A stretch of 54,397 nucleotides of DNA from DATJSJ01 sp035504175 (GCA_035504175.1 DATJSJ010000214.1:1-54397); one strand, 5' to 3'. Counted from the stretch's first letter, positions 16,675 through 28,273 are shown. Made by a program: numbers and translations. The notes: a model not told the origin generated them from the sequence alone.

Positions 16675-17425
16675 CGACACGACGGTGCTGGACGGGATCG
16701 ATCTCGCGGTCGAGCGGGGCGAGATCGTCAGCCTCATCGGACCGTCGGGTTCGGGCAAGAGCACCTTGCTCCGCGTGGTCACCGGTCTGCTTCGACCGGT
16801 GCAGGGCACCGTCAGCCTGGCGGGGGAGAGGATCGAATACGGCGACCGGCGATCGCTGCGACGCGCGCGGGACCGGCTCGCGATCGTGTTTCAGCAGTAC
16901 AATCTCTTCGGCAACATGAACGTGCTGCGCAACGTCATGGTCTCGCCGGTGACCATCAAGCGGCGCGACCGGCGCGAGGTGGAGACGGAAGCCCGGGCCT
17001 TGCTCGAAAAGGTCGGTCTCGGCGACAAGCTCGATGCCTATCCCGACGAGCTCTCCGGCGGGCAGCAGCAACGCGTCGCCATTGCCCGCGCCCTGTGCCT
17101 CAAGCCGGAGATCCTGCTGCTCGACGAGGTGACGTCGGCGCTCGACCCCGAGCGGGTCGGCGAGGTTCTGGACACGATCAAGCTGCTCGCCGCCGAGCAC
17201 ATGACGCTTCTGATCGTGTCGCACGAGATGGGCTTCGTGCGCGACGTCTCCCACCGCGTCGCCTTCATGGCGGACGGGCGGATCCAGGAGATCGGAACGC
17301 CGGCCCGGATCTTCGATGCCCCCGAAGTGGCGCGCACCCGCAGCTTCGTCAGCCGGATTCTGGGCAACCGGACCAACGGCGCGTCAGAGGACGCGTCGTT
17401 CGGTGGCCGACTTCCGCAGACCTGA
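16634..17425 (+). CDS. Amino acid ABC transporter ATP-binding protein
   Basis: 263 residues with all nucleotide-binding motifs: Walker A GPSGSGKST, Q-loop VFQQYNLFGNMN, signature LSGGQQQRVAIARAL, Walker B ILLLDEVTSALDP and switch His in SHEMGF. The start is taken as TTG 16634 because GGAG (16623-16626) lies 7-8 nt upstream and the protein then begins like other family members (AQLDIRGLVARY). An ATG at 16559 would add 25 unrelated residues. It overlaps the permease by 41 nt. It powers the transporter divergent from the HcnABC-like dehydrogenase operon. Confidence 0.88.
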   Translation: MAQLDIRGLVARYSDTTVLDGIDLAVERGEIVSLIGPSGSGKSTLLRVVTGLLRPVQGTVSLAGERIEYGDRRSLRRARDRLAIVFQQYNLFGNMNVLRNVMVSPVTIKRRDRREVETEARALLEKVGLGDKLDAYPDELSGGQQQRVAIARALCLKPEILLLDEVTSALDPERVGEVLDTIKLLAAEHMTLLIVSHEMGFVRDVSHRVAFMADGRIQEIGTPARIFDAPEVARTRSFVSRILGNRTNGASEDASFGGRLPQT

Positions 17426-17536
17426 TGCGACTCTGTCGTGACGAGTGACGCGCTCTCCTGACCAGAACGTCACTGCGGATCGCGGATGCGCCGCGGGATG
17501 GAGTGCATGACCATCGCCGCGGCGCTGCGCCCAAAC

Positions 17537-18577
17537 CTAGAACTTGAACTCATCGACATTGGCCGGCGTCACGATCCGCGCCGGACCCAGCACGACCTCG
17601 CCGTCCGCGCCGACCGTGTAGTCGCCGAGGCGTCCAGCCTTGAACTTGTCACCCGGCTTGCCGGAGATTTTGCACTGCGCGAGCGCCTGCGCTCCGTAGT
17701 AGGTCAGATAGCCGAGGTCCTTGACGTTCCACCAGATGTCCTGCACCGAGCCGTTCTGGATGTACTTCTTGATCAGCGTCGCCGGCGCGAGACCGGTGAG
17801 CTTCACCTTGCCGAGGCTGCCGGCCTGCTCCAGGGCACGGGCCGCCGCCGGCAGGCCGATGCCGGCCGGCACGATGATCCCCTTCAGGTTCGGAAAGGCC
17901 TGCACCAGAGCCAGCGCCTGCTGCTGGTTGATCTGCTCGCTCTCCTGGCCGTAGGCGACCTGGACCAGCTTCATCTTCGCGAATTGCGGCTCCTTCAATC
18001 GCGCCTTCATGAAGGCGATCCAGGCGTTCTGGTTGGTCGCCGTCGGCGTCGAGGAGAGGATGGCGAATTCACCCTCGCCGCCGATCATCTGCGCCATGCT
18101 CTCCAGCATCATTTCCGCCAGGCTGTCGCCCTTGGCCTGATTGAAGAACAGGCTGCGGGCCGACGCCGCGACGTCCGAGTCGTAGGAGACGACCCGCACG
18201 CCCTGCTGCGCGGCGCGACGCAGCGCCGGCGCCACCGCGTTGGCGTCATTGCCGGAGATGGCGATGACACCCACGCCCTGGGAGACGAAATTGTTGATGA
18301 AGGGGATTTGCGCCTCCGCGGTGGCCTGCGACGGCGCCTCCTGAACCACCTTGCCGCCAATTTCCTTCTGCGCCTCCACCGCCCCGGTCTCGGCGACCTT
18401 GAAGTAGGGATCGGTGTCGAGCTTCGGCAGGAAGCCCACGGTCACCGGACCCGTCGCACATTTCGGGGCCGCAGACGCCAGCGGCGCCAGCAGCGCGCCG
18501 CCCAGCAGCGTCCCCGACAGGAGCAGAACCGCCCCGGCTGCCCGTCCTGCCGCCCGTCGCACCCTCGTCTGTTTCAT
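17537..18577 (-). CDS. Sugar ABC transporter substrate-binding protein (RhaS/LsrB-like)
   Basis: 346 residues with a Sec signal peptide (start MKQTRVRRAAGRAAG, hydrophobic core, cleavage near ASAAPK). The fold is periplasmic-binding-protein type I: VTVGFLPKLDTDPYFKVAETGA, GVGVIAISGNDANAVAPALRRA, and GLAPATLIKKYIQNGSVQDIWWN. These blocks resemble rhamnose (RhaS) and autoinducer-2 (LsrB) binding proteins. It is the last gene of a three-gene minus-strand operon with the permease and the ATPase-permease fusion. It converges with the amino acid transporter across about 110 bp, in which I see no clear terminator. Confidence 0.87.
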   Translation of the reverse strand: MKQTRVRRAAGRAAGAVLLLSGTLLGGALLAPLASAAPKCATGPVTVGFLPKLDTDPYFKVAETGAVEAQKEIGGKVVQEAPSQATAEAQIPFINNFVSQGVGVIAISGNDANAVAPALRRAAQQGVRVVSYDSDVAASARSLFFNQAKGDSLAEMMLESMAQMIGGEGEFAILSSTPTATNQNAWIAFMKARLKEPQFAKMKLVQVAYGQESEQINQQQALALVQAFPNLKGIIVPAGIGLPAAARALEQAGSLGKVKLTGLAPATLIKKYIQNGSVQDIWWNVKDLGYLTYYGAQALAQCKISGKPGDKFKAGRLGDYTVGADGEVVLGPARIVTPANVDEFKF

Positions 18578-18600
18578 GGATGGTCTCCCTCGCTCGGCAT

Positions 18601-19647
18601 CTAGCGCCATTGGTCCGGGACGATCGTCATCGGCTCCGCCGGCCCGCCCGAACGTGGACCGGAGGAATTCCGTCGCCGCATCCATGTCTGGAGCGACGCG
18701 TACAGGCGTTCCGCCGTGGTGCTGACCAGCAAGGACACGATCAGCAGCAGGCCGATCACCGTTCCCTGGGCGTCGCCGCCGATCTGCAGCAGACCCAGCA
18801 CGTTGCGCAGCATCGCGATGAGCACGAGCGCGTACAGCACGCCGCTCAGCTTCCCCCGGCCGCCGAACACGTTGACGCCGCCGAGCAGGGCGATCGTAAT
18901 CACGTCGAGTTCCATGCCGACCGCGTTGTCGGCGCGCGCATTGGCGAGCCGGGCGGTGAACACGATCCCGGCGATCGCACAGACGACGCCGCTGGTGATG
19001 AACAGCCAGAGCCGGATGCGGTCGACCTTGACGCCGGCATAGAGCGCCGTGTCCGGATTGCCGCCGATCGCGTAGATGCGGCGGCCGGTCGCACTGGCAT
19101 GCAGCACCACTGCGAACAGCGGTGCCAATACAAGAAACGGCACGATCGTCCAGGGAATCGGCGTCCCGCCCACCATGTCGATGCCGAAATTCGTGAACGC
19201 ATCGGGAAACGCATTCACCGACGCGGAGCCGAGCAGCACGTAGCCGGCGCCGCGGAACAGGGCCAGGGTTCCGAGCGTGACCACGAGCGACGGCAGCCCG
19301 AATGCCGTCACCAGAAGCCCGTTCAGCGCCCCGGCCGCAACGCCGGTCGCAAGCGACAGGCCGATCGCCACCGCCATCGGTGCGCCGCCCTGCACCGCGA
19401 GCCCGAAGACGACGCTGCAGAGTGCCAGCATGCTGGCGACCGAAAGGTCGATCTCGCGCGCGATAATCAGCAACATCATGGGCAGGACGATCAGCGCCCG
19501 CTCCGACACGCCGGCAATGGCCTGCGAGACGTTGAAGCCCGTGGCGAAATGCGGCACCGCCACGACCGCGTACGCCACCACGCAGGCGGTCAGGATCGCC
19601 AGGAAATTCTCCCAGGTCGCGAACCGCTCGACCAGGCTGGCCTTCAT
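18601..19647 (-). CDS. Sugar ABC transporter permease (RhaQ/LsrD-like)
   Basis: 348-residue membrane protein of the ribose/rhamnose (BPD_transp_2) permease family. It has about nine or ten helices and the family motif AREIDLSVASMLAL, with IALLGGVNVFGGRGKL near the end. ATG 19647 overlaps the fusion gene stop (ATGA). It would pair with the permease domain fused to the ATPase, giving the usual heterodimeric pore. The last 35 or so residues are cytosolic and Arg/Ser/Pro-rich. Confidence 0.9.
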   Translation of the reverse strand: MKASLVERFATWENFLAILTACVVAYAVVAVPHFATGFNVSQAIAGVSERALIVLPMMLLIIAREIDLSVASMLALCSVVFGLAVQGGAPMAVAIGLSLATGVAAGALNGLLVTAFGLPSLVVTLGTLALFRGAGYVLLGSASVNAFPDAFTNFGIDMVGGTPIPWTIVPFLVLAPLFAVVLHASATGRRIYAIGGNPDTALYAGVKVDRIRLWLFITSGVVCAIAGIVFTARLANARADNAVGMELDVITIALLGGVNVFGGRGKLSGVLYALVLIAMLRNVLGLLQIGGDAQGTVIGLLLIVSLLVSTTAERLYASLQTWMRRRNSSGPRSGGPAEPMTIVPDQWR

Positions 19648-22250
19648 CGATGCCGCCACGCGCTCGCGGTCCGGCGGCCGACCAGCGCGTCCAGGCCGAT
19701 CGCGAGCAGGATGACCAGCCCGTAGACGCCCTGCAGCCACAGCGGATCGACGCGCACCAGGGTCAGCCCGTTCTGGATCACCAGCAGGGTCAGGGCGCCA
19801 AGCGTCACGCCCAGGACGGTGCCGGACCCGCCGCGGATCGCGACACCGCCGACCACGACCGACGCGATCACCGTCAATTCGTATCCGATCGCGACCCGGG
19901 CATCGATCGTGGCGTAGCGCGAGGCCCAGAGCGCGCCGTCGAAGCCGGACAGCAGCCCGGCAACCACGAACGCGCCCAGCACCAGCGCGGTGCGCCGGAT
20001 GCCGATCAGCGTGGCACCCTCCGGGTTCGACCCGATCGCATACAACTCGCGCCCGGCCGGGAAGGATCGCAGGCCGAGCGCGATCACGCCGAGCGTCGCG
20101 ATCGTGATCAGCACGACCGCGGGCACGCCCGCCACCCGGGCGCCGGTCATGTCGAGCCATGCCTGCGGCACCTGGTCGGCGCTGATCTGCCATCCGCCGG
20201 CCCACAGGCTGTCCAGTCCCCGGAACACGGCCAGCGTGCCCAGGGTGGCGACGATCGCCGGCACCCGGCCGATGGTGATGATGGCGCCGTTGACCGCGCC
20301 GCAACCGAGGCCGACGGCGCATCCGACGGCAACGCCGGCCAGGACCGGGGCGGCATGGTGCTGGTGCATGAAGCTCGCCGAGCCATAGGCGGCAAGCCCG
20401 ATCACCGAGCCGACCGAGAGATCGATGTTGCGCGTCAGCAGCACCAGCATCTGGGCCACGGCAACGATCAGCAGCAGTGCGGCGTCCATCGCGATCGCCG
20501 TCAGGTTTTCGCCGCCGATCATGCGCGGGTTGAGCAGCGCCACCGGGACGAAGACCGCGGCGATGACGACGATGAGGCCGAGCTCGCGCTTCACCGCGAT
20601 GCGGCGCAGCCACGCCGCCGAGCCGGTCGCGACGGCATCGCGCCGCGCGACGGCGGCCGACCCGTGCCGTCCGACGAACGCCGCGGCCGAGGCCGGCGCG
20701 TCGGCATCCGTCGCGGCGCGGATGATGCGCTCCTGCTCGAGCTCCGCGTGATCGAACTCCGCGGTCACCCGGCCCTCGCGCAGCACGATGACGCGATCGC
20801 ACATACCGACCAGCTCGGGCAGCTCCGACGAGATCAGCAGGATTGCCATGCCCTGACGCGCCAGCTCGGCGATGATCGCGTGCACCTCCGCCTTGCTCTG
20901 GACATCGATGCCTTGCGTCGGCTCGTCCAGGATCAGGATGCGCGGCCGGGTCGCCAGCCATTTCGACAGCACGACCTTCTGCTGGTTGCCACCGGAGAGC
21001 GTGCTCACTGCCTGACCGAGACTGCGGAACTTCAGCCGCAGGCGCCGCAGATGCGGCTCGACCAGTGCAATCTCGCGCCGGCGCATCACCAGGCCGGCAA
21101 ACGTCGCCTTGCCGATCACGGGCAAGGACGCGTTGGCAAGGATCGGAAAGTCCATGATCAGGCTTTGCCCGAGACGGTCCTCGGACAGGTAGGCGATACC
21201 CGCCGCCATCGCGGCGGGCGGGTCGGAAAACGACATCGTCCGGCCGGCGATCCGGATCTCGCCGGCGTTCGGGTGGTCGATGCCGAACAGCACCCGCGCG
21301 ATCTCGGTGCGGCCGCTGCCGACCAGGCCGCCCAGGCCCAGGATCTCGCCGGCCCGGACGGTGAACGAGACGTCGGTGAAGGCGCCATCACGCGACAGGC
21401 CGGCGACGTCGAGCAGCGTCTCGCCACGCTGCCCGGACCGCGCGGGATAGCCGGCGCTCAACGCCCGCCCGATCATCAACTGCACGGCGCGATCGCGATC
21501 GAGCCCGGCCGCCGCCTCGATCGCCACCAGCCTGCCGTCGCGCAGCACCGCGATGCGGTCGGCCACCCGGTAGATCTCCTCCATCCGGTGGCCGACGAAC
21601 ATCATCGCCACGCCGCGGCCGCGCAACTCGGCGACCACCGCGAACAGGCGCTCCACCTCGCGTTGCGAAAGCGCCGCGGTCGGCTCGTCCATGATCAGCA
21701 CCTTCGCCCTCGTGGACAGGGCGCGGGCGATCTCGACCAGTTGCTGCTCGGAGGTACGCAGCCGCTTCAAGGTCTCCATCGGGCTGCACGTGAGGCCAAC
21801 GGTCTCGAGCAGGATCTCGGCCCGGTCGCGCATCGCGCGAAAATCGACGCTGCCGAGCGGGCCGCGCGGCATGTGACCGATGAAGAGATTTTCCAGCACC
21901 GTCAGGTCGCCGAACAGGCCGGGGTGCTGGTGCATCACGGCGATGCCACGGCGTTGCGCGTCGATCGGCGATGCGTGCTCGACCGCGACGCCACCGATCA
22001 GCACGACGCCGGTATCGGGACGATAGACCCCGGCCAGCAGCTTGACGCAGGTGCTCTTGCCGGCGCCGTTCTCGCCGAGCAGGGCCAGCACCTCGCCGGG
22101 CAGCAGATCGAACGACACGTTGTCGAGCGCGATCGTGCCGCCGAACCGCTTTCCGGCGTTGCGCAGCGCCGCCGCCGCCGCGAGGGTGGAGGCCGCGCCA
22201 ATTTGGATTCCAGCATTCCGCTCGGGCCGCGTCTCAGCGGATGCCGTCAC
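19644..22250 (-). CDS. Fused sugar ABC transporter: tandem ATPase plus permease in one chain (RhaT-RhaP-like)
   Basis: 868 residues. Residues 28-510 are a sugar-type double ATPase: Walker A GENGAGKST (59-67), first signature degenerate (RTSEQQ), a second domain with the usual degenerate P-loop GLVGSGRTE and a full signature LSGGNQQKVVLSKWL with LILDEPTQGID. Residues about 555-868 are a BPD_transp_2 permease (LLTRNIDLSVGSVIGLAAYG, VASVVVGGVAIRGGSGTVLG). These are normally separate proteins of about 500 and 330 residues. The start is GTG 22250; no ATG fits. The linker is about 40 residues rich in Ala. There is no sign of a frameshift, so the fusion appears genuine. Confidence 0.9.
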   Translation of the reverse strand: MTASAETRPERNAGIQIGAASTLAAAAALRNAGKRFGGTIALDNVSFDLLPGEVLALLGENGAGKSTCVKLLAGVYRPDTGVVLIGGVAVEHASPIDAQRRGIAVMHQHPGLFGDLTVLENLFIGHMPRGPLGSVDFRAMRDRAEILLETVGLTCSPMETLKRLRTSEQQLVEIARALSTRAKVLIMDEPTAALSQREVERLFAVVAELRGRGVAMMFVGHRMEEIYRVADRIAVLRDGRLVAIEAAAGLDRDRAVQLMIGRALSAGYPARSGQRGETLLDVAGLSRDGAFTDVSFTVRAGEILGLGGLVGSGRTEIARVLFGIDHPNAGEIRIAGRTMSFSDPPAAMAAGIAYLSEDRLGQSLIMDFPILANASLPVIGKATFAGLVMRRREIALVEPHLRRLRLKFRSLGQAVSTLSGGNQQKVVLSKWLATRPRILILDEPTQGIDVQSKAEVHAIIAELARQGMAILLISSELPELVGMCDRVIVLREGRVTAEFDHAELEQERIIRAATDADAPASAAAFVGRHGSAAVARRDAVATGSAAWLRRIAVKRELGLIVVIAAVFVPVALLNPRMIGGENLTAIAMDAALLLIVAVAQMLVLLTRNIDLSVGSVIGLAAYGSASFMHQHHAAPVLAGVAVGCAVGLGCGAVNGAIITIGRVPAIVATLGTLAVFRGLDSLWAGGWQISADQVPQAWLDMTGARVAGVPAVVLITIATLGVIALGLRSFPAGRELYAIGSNPEGATLIGIRRTALVLGAFVVAGLLSGFDGALWASRYATIDARVAIGYELTVIASVVVGGVAIRGGSGTVLGVTLGALTLLVIQNGLTLVRVDPLWLQGVYGLVILLAIGLDALVGRRTASAWRHR

Positions 22251-22600
22251 GGTCCGTTCCCGCCGAGCAGAAAACGCGACGGCGCCCGTGCATCCTGCCC
22301 AGGCCTCATCGGCGAGAGGACGGTTTCCCGGACATCGCTCCCGGCAATCGGTCGTCTCCTTCCAAAGGCGGATTGGTATGGCCGGGTTGGTTCCGGGTCA
22401 AGGGCCGGCCGCCGGCCGTTATTGTCGCGCCGGCGTCGATCACTCGCTCTCGACGCCGCTTGCCCATGCCGAATATTTGCGGATCGCCGCGCGGCAGCCG
22501 GGCCGGGCCCCGGCGGACGAGGTTCAAGCGCGCGCGTGGACGCCTATCGTGGCCGTGCCGGACGCGCGGCGATCGACGCGACGTCCGGCCGGGCCGCGGC
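22251..22600. other. Intergenic region upstream of the sugar ABC operon
   Basis: 350 bp with no credible gene. It should carry the promoter of the fused ABC operon and the end of the chemoreceptor transcript. A GC-rich self-complementary run, GGCCGGCCGCCGGCC (about 22404-22418), could form a hairpin ending the chemoreceptor mRNA. I see no clear sugar-regulator operator. Confidence 0.4.
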
Positions 22601-24781
22601 TCAGGCGGCCCGCACCCGGTGGAGAAAGTGGTCGATTTCCTGGTTCAGGCGCTCGGCCTGGCCCGCCAGCTCGCCGGCCGAGTCCAGCACCGTTCCGGCC
22701 GCCTGCCTGGATTCGCCCACGGCACGGGTGACGCCGGCCATGTTTTCGGAGGCGGAATGCGTGCCATTCGCCGCGAGCTGCACGTTATGGGCGATCTCGC
22801 GCGTCGTCGCGTCCTGCTCCTCGACGGCGGCGGCGACGGCGGTGGCGATGTCGCTGATCTGGGCGATCGTGCGGCCGATGCCCGCATTCGCATCGACCGC
22901 TTCGCGCGCCGCCTCCTGGATCTCGCGGATCTGCGTGCCGATCGCATCGGTCGCGCGCGCAGTCTGGTTCGCGAGCGACTTCACTTCGCCGGCGACGACG
23001 GCGAAGCCCTTGCCGGCATCGCCGGCCCGTGCCGCCTCGATCGTGGCGTTGAGCGCCAGGAGATTGGTCTGGGTGGCAATGGCATTGATCAGCTGCACGA
23101 CGTCACCGATGCGCTCGGCCGTCACCGTCAGCCCCTGCATCGACTGGGTGGCCCGCTCGGTCTGGGACACCGCCTGGCCGACGATGGCGGTCGAATCGGC
23201 CAGGCGGCGGCCGATTTCGGAAATGGACGCTGCGAGCTGCTCCGTCGCGGCGGCGACGGACGCGACATTGCTGGACGCCTGCGATGACGCCGTGGCCGCG
23301 GGATCGGATTGGCGGCTGGTCTCCTCTGCCACCTCGGCCATGCGGGCCGCCGTGCGGCGCATTTCGGCCGCCGCTCCGGTGACGCCGGTGACAACGCTCT
23401 TGACCGAGTTCTCGAACCCGTCGGCGAGTGCGAGCAGCGCCGCACGCTGGTCGCGCGCCATGCGTTCGCGCTCTGCCGCCGCATCGCGTTCCGCCGCGCG
23501 GGCGGCCTGGCCGGCATCGCGGAGCACGGTCAGTGCCACGGCCATCTCGGTGATCTCGTCGCGGCCGCCCTGCGGGATCGCGGCGTCATAATTGCCGGCG
23601 CTGATCTCGCCCATGGCATGCCGCAGCAAGGTGAGGCGGCGGATCACCGCCCGGCCGACATAGAGCAGCGCGATCGCCAAGGCGGTCAGCAGGCTCGCCG
23701 CGGCAATGATGCTCAGCAGGACGCGGCCATGCGCAAGCGCCTGGCCGGTTGCGGCGGCAGCGGCGCTGGCGCTGCGCTCGTTGCGATGAACCAGGGCGGT
23801 GACCTCGGCATTGAGCGCCGCGGCGAGCTTGCGGTTGTTGGCGAGAGCCGCATCACCCTGCGCCAGCGCATCGAGCTCCTGCCGCCGCAGCGCGAAGACG
23901 CTGTCGCTGCCGGAGCCATGCCGCAGCAACTCCCCCACCAGGCCGGCCAGCGCGGCGCCGGGCGTTCCCTTCAGCCCGGCCAGCGAGCGGTTGATCCGCC
24001 CGTCCGCCGCCTTGAACCGGTCGAGCACCGGCGGCAGCAGATCCGCCTCCGGGATATTGGCCCCTTCGGTCAGCAGGCCGATGGCAAGATTCGTGTCGGC
24101 GCGGAGGTCCAGGAGCGCCTGCAGGACGCCGAGCTGCTTGTCGGCGATGTCCGAGACCTGGCGCTTGATCACCTTGGGATCCGTCCCGTCGGTGGCCGAA
24201 TCCAGCCCGGTGAGCACGCCGAATTGCGCATCGTCGATCAGCGGCGCCATCGCCTTGTCCAGCTTGTCCGCGGTCGCGTGGATCCCCCGCACCACGGCGC
24301 TGCGCTGATCGCGGAGAGCCAGGCGCTGGCCGACACCGGCCGCAAGCTGCGCGAGGTTGCGGCCGAGTTCCCGCATCGTGCCCAGGAGATCCGCCGTCGC
24401 CCCCTGGCCGGCCGCGCCCGCGCCGAGCGCCCGTACCACCTGGTCCAGGCTTCGCTGATCCGCGGCCAGCGCGGCCACCGCGCGGTCGCGCTCACGCAGG
24501 TCTCCCGCCGCGACCAGCGCCGGCGCCGCCCCGGCAACCTCCGCGCTGCTTTTCGCGAGGCGCAGCGACAGGCCCATCGCGGGCAGATCGTTGCGGGTGA
24601 TCTGCCGCAGGGTGGTGCCGACGGCACCGTAGGAGAGCAGGGCGACGGCGCAGGCCACCACCGTCAGACCGGCGACCGCGCCGAACGCGAGGAACAGCTT
24701 GGCGCGGATGCCGAGGCCGCGGCGCCCCGGCACGCCGGTCGCGATGGGGCCGCCGCGGGGGGATCGCCGGACGAACATCAT
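22601..24781 (-). CDS. Methyl-accepting chemotaxis protein
   Basis: 726 residues. TM1 is at 29-51 and TM2 at 353-378, enclosing a periplasmic helical sensor of about 300 residues, longer than the 4-helix-bundle type and closer in size to HBM-like double bundles. A HAMP domain follows (about 378-430). The cytoplasmic signalling tip LINAIATQTNLLALNATIEAARAG and AGEVKSLANQTA are fully conserved. There is no CheR-binding pentapeptide at the C-terminus. It starts 11 nt after a solute-binding protein gene, so the two are almost certainly co-expressed. Confidence 0.93.
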   Translation of the reverse strand: MMFVRRSPRGGPIATGVPGRRGLGIRAKLFLAFGAVAGLTVVACAVALLSYGAVGTTLRQITRNDLPAMGLSLRLAKSSAEVAGAAPALVAAGDLRERDRAVAALAADQRSLDQVVRALGAGAAGQGATADLLGTMRELGRNLAQLAAGVGQRLALRDQRSAVVRGIHATADKLDKAMAPLIDDAQFGVLTGLDSATDGTDPKVIKRQVSDIADKQLGVLQALLDLRADTNLAIGLLTEGANIPEADLLPPVLDRFKAADGRINRSLAGLKGTPGAALAGLVGELLRHGSGSDSVFALRRQELDALAQGDAALANNRKLAAALNAEVTALVHRNERSASAAAAATGQALAHGRVLLSIIAAASLLTALAIALLYVGRAVIRRLTLLRHAMGEISAGNYDAAIPQGGRDEITEMAVALTVLRDAGQAARAAERDAAAERERMARDQRAALLALADGFENSVKSVVTGVTGAAAEMRRTAARMAEVAEETSRQSDPAATASSQASSNVASVAAATEQLAASISEIGRRLADSTAIVGQAVSQTERATQSMQGLTVTAERIGDVVQLINAIATQTNLLALNATIEAARAGDAGKGFAVVAGEVKSLANQTARATDAIGTQIREIQEAAREAVDANAGIGRTIAQISDIATAVAAAVEEQDATTREIAHNVQLAANGTHSASENMAGVTRAVGESRQAAGTVLDSAGELAGQAERLNQEIDHFLHRVRAA

Positions 24782-24792
24782 CGTTCGCTGGC

Positions 24793-25971
24793 TCAGCCGC
24801 CGGCCGCCGCCAGGCGCGCCACGGGCTTGACGCTGCCGTCCGGCTGAATGACGGTCAGGAACACCTCGCTCGATCCGCGATTATCCGAAGGCCCATAGAC
24901 CAGGTGCATTCCGCCAAGGTCGAAGGTGCCGGTTTTGGCGATGGCATCGAGCAACGCCTGGCGCGTGATCGGGCCGTTGATCTTCTCCAGCCCCATGACT
25001 GCCAGCCGGCCGACGATATAGCCCTCCAGCGAGACGAAATTCGGCTTCACGTCGGGCTCCGCGGCGTGGAGTGCCGCCAGGTAGCGGGCGACGATCGGCA
25101 CGGACTTGTCTTCGGGGAACGGCACCACCTCGGTGACCACCACTCCGGCGCCGGCCGGACCCACCGCCTTGGCCAGCGCATCGGCGCCGACGAAGGAGAT
25201 GTTGACGAAGGTGGCGTTGAGCCGGATGGCGTGCGCGAACTTGATGAATTCGGCGGAAGGCCGGTACGCGCCGATCATGATCACCGCCTGCGGGTCACCC
25301 TTGCGGATCGAGAGCAGCGCGGACTTCACCGCCGTCGTGTTCCGCTCGTACGTGCCCTGCGAGACCAGCTGCATGTGCCGCTTGCCGAGCGCGCGCTTGA
25401 CGCCCTCCAGCCCGGCCTGCCCGTAGGCGTCGTCCTGATAGAAGATGGCGATGCGGGTGACGCCGAGATCCTTGGTCAGGTGCTCGACCATCGTCTCCGT
25501 CTCCTGGAAGTAGGAGGCACGGACATTGACCACGTTCGGCTTGTAGGGCGTGCGCAGGAACTCGGCGCCGGTGAAGGCGCCGATGAACGGTGCGCCCTCC
25601 GCCGCCGCGATCGGCTGCACCGCGACCGAAGTCGGCGTGCCGACCGAGCCGATCAGGGCGAAGACCTTATCCTGATCGAGCAGCTGCTTGGCGGCCGCGA
25701 TCGACTTGTCGGGCTCGTAACCGTCATCGCGGGAAATCAGCTCGAGCTTGTGACCGGCCACGCCGCCGGCCTTGTTGGCCTCGGCAAACGCCGCCCGCAG
25801 CCCGTCGCGCATGCCCCGGCCGAGAGCCGCGGCCGGCCCATCCAGCGCGGCGACCTGGCCGAATTCGATCGTATTGGCGGTTACGCCGTTCTCCGCTCTG
25901 GCCGGCGCGACCGCCGTGACGGCGGCCAGGGCCATGCCAAGGGCGCCCCCGATCAGATGGTTGACTCTCAT
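24793..25971 (-). CDS. Branched-chain-amino-acid-type (LivK-like) periplasmic binding protein, orphan
   Basis: 392 residues with a signal peptide (MRVNHLIGGALGMALAAVTAVAPARA) and a type I periplasmic-binding fold: NTIEFGQVAALDGPAAALGRGM, DDGYEPDKSIAAAKQLL, GSVGTPTSVAVQPIAAAEGAPFIGAFTGAEFLR. Family members bind branched-chain amino acids, amides, urea or aromatic acids. No LivH/M/G/F genes are nearby; the next gene is a chemoreceptor. It may therefore serve as the ligand-presenting partner of that receptor. ATG 25971 is chosen for the signal peptide; upstream in-frame codons are not needed. Confidence 0.88.
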   Translation of the reverse strand: MRVNHLIGGALGMALAAVTAVAPARAENGVTANTIEFGQVAALDGPAAALGRGMRDGLRAAFAEANKAGGVAGHKLELISRDDGYEPDKSIAAAKQLLDQDKVFALIGSVGTPTSVAVQPIAAAEGAPFIGAFTGAEFLRTPYKPNVVNVRASYFQETETMVEHLTKDLGVTRIAIFYQDDAYGQAGLEGVKRALGKRHMQLVSQGTYERNTTAVKSALLSIRKGDPQAVIMIGAYRPSAEFIKFAHAIRLNATFVNISFVGADALAKAVGPAGAGVVVTEVVPFPEDKSVPIVARYLAALHAAEPDVKPNFVSLEGYIVGRLAVMGLEKINGPITRQALLDAIAKTGTFDLGGMHLVYGPSDNRGSSEVFLTVIQPDGSVKPVARLAAAGG

Positions 25972-26180
25972 GCTCACTCTCCACACGCCGCCCGCGCGCA
26001 GCGCCCGCAACGCTGCGCGTGCACCATCGTCCCCCGCGGTTGCGAATCCGCTAACGGGCGCCCGTCCCGTGCCGATCTCCCGATCGACGCAGCGGGATTC
26101 GCGATCGCTCGTTCAGCGGCTTGGAAAACGGCGACGATGCCGGACGGGCAGCCGCGCCGGCCGCGCGCGCGGAGCGCGCC

Positions 26181-28166
<1,986 letters not shown>

Positions 28167-28273
28167 GTTCCGGACCTGCCTCCCGCGGGCCGCCTTCCGA
28201 GGGCGCCCGCGCCGTTGAGCATACAGGGCCGCACCCGGCCCGTCAGCGGCGCCGCCCGATCAGCTCTTCCTGA

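Noticed and set aside
18601..22250. Frameshifted or misassembled ATPase and permease genes read as one
   Set aside because: The frame is open with sensible, high-GC codon use through the linker, and the downstream permease starts with a clean ATGA overlap, so a true fusion is more likely. A read error remains testable.
19650..23591. Very long plus-strand open frame (over 1300 codons) opposite the sugar ABC operon and chemoreceptor
   Set aside because: Its translation is low-complexity (Arg, Gln, His, Asp rich) without any motif, while the opposite strand encodes clear ABC and MCP domains. Long antisense frames are expected at this GC content.
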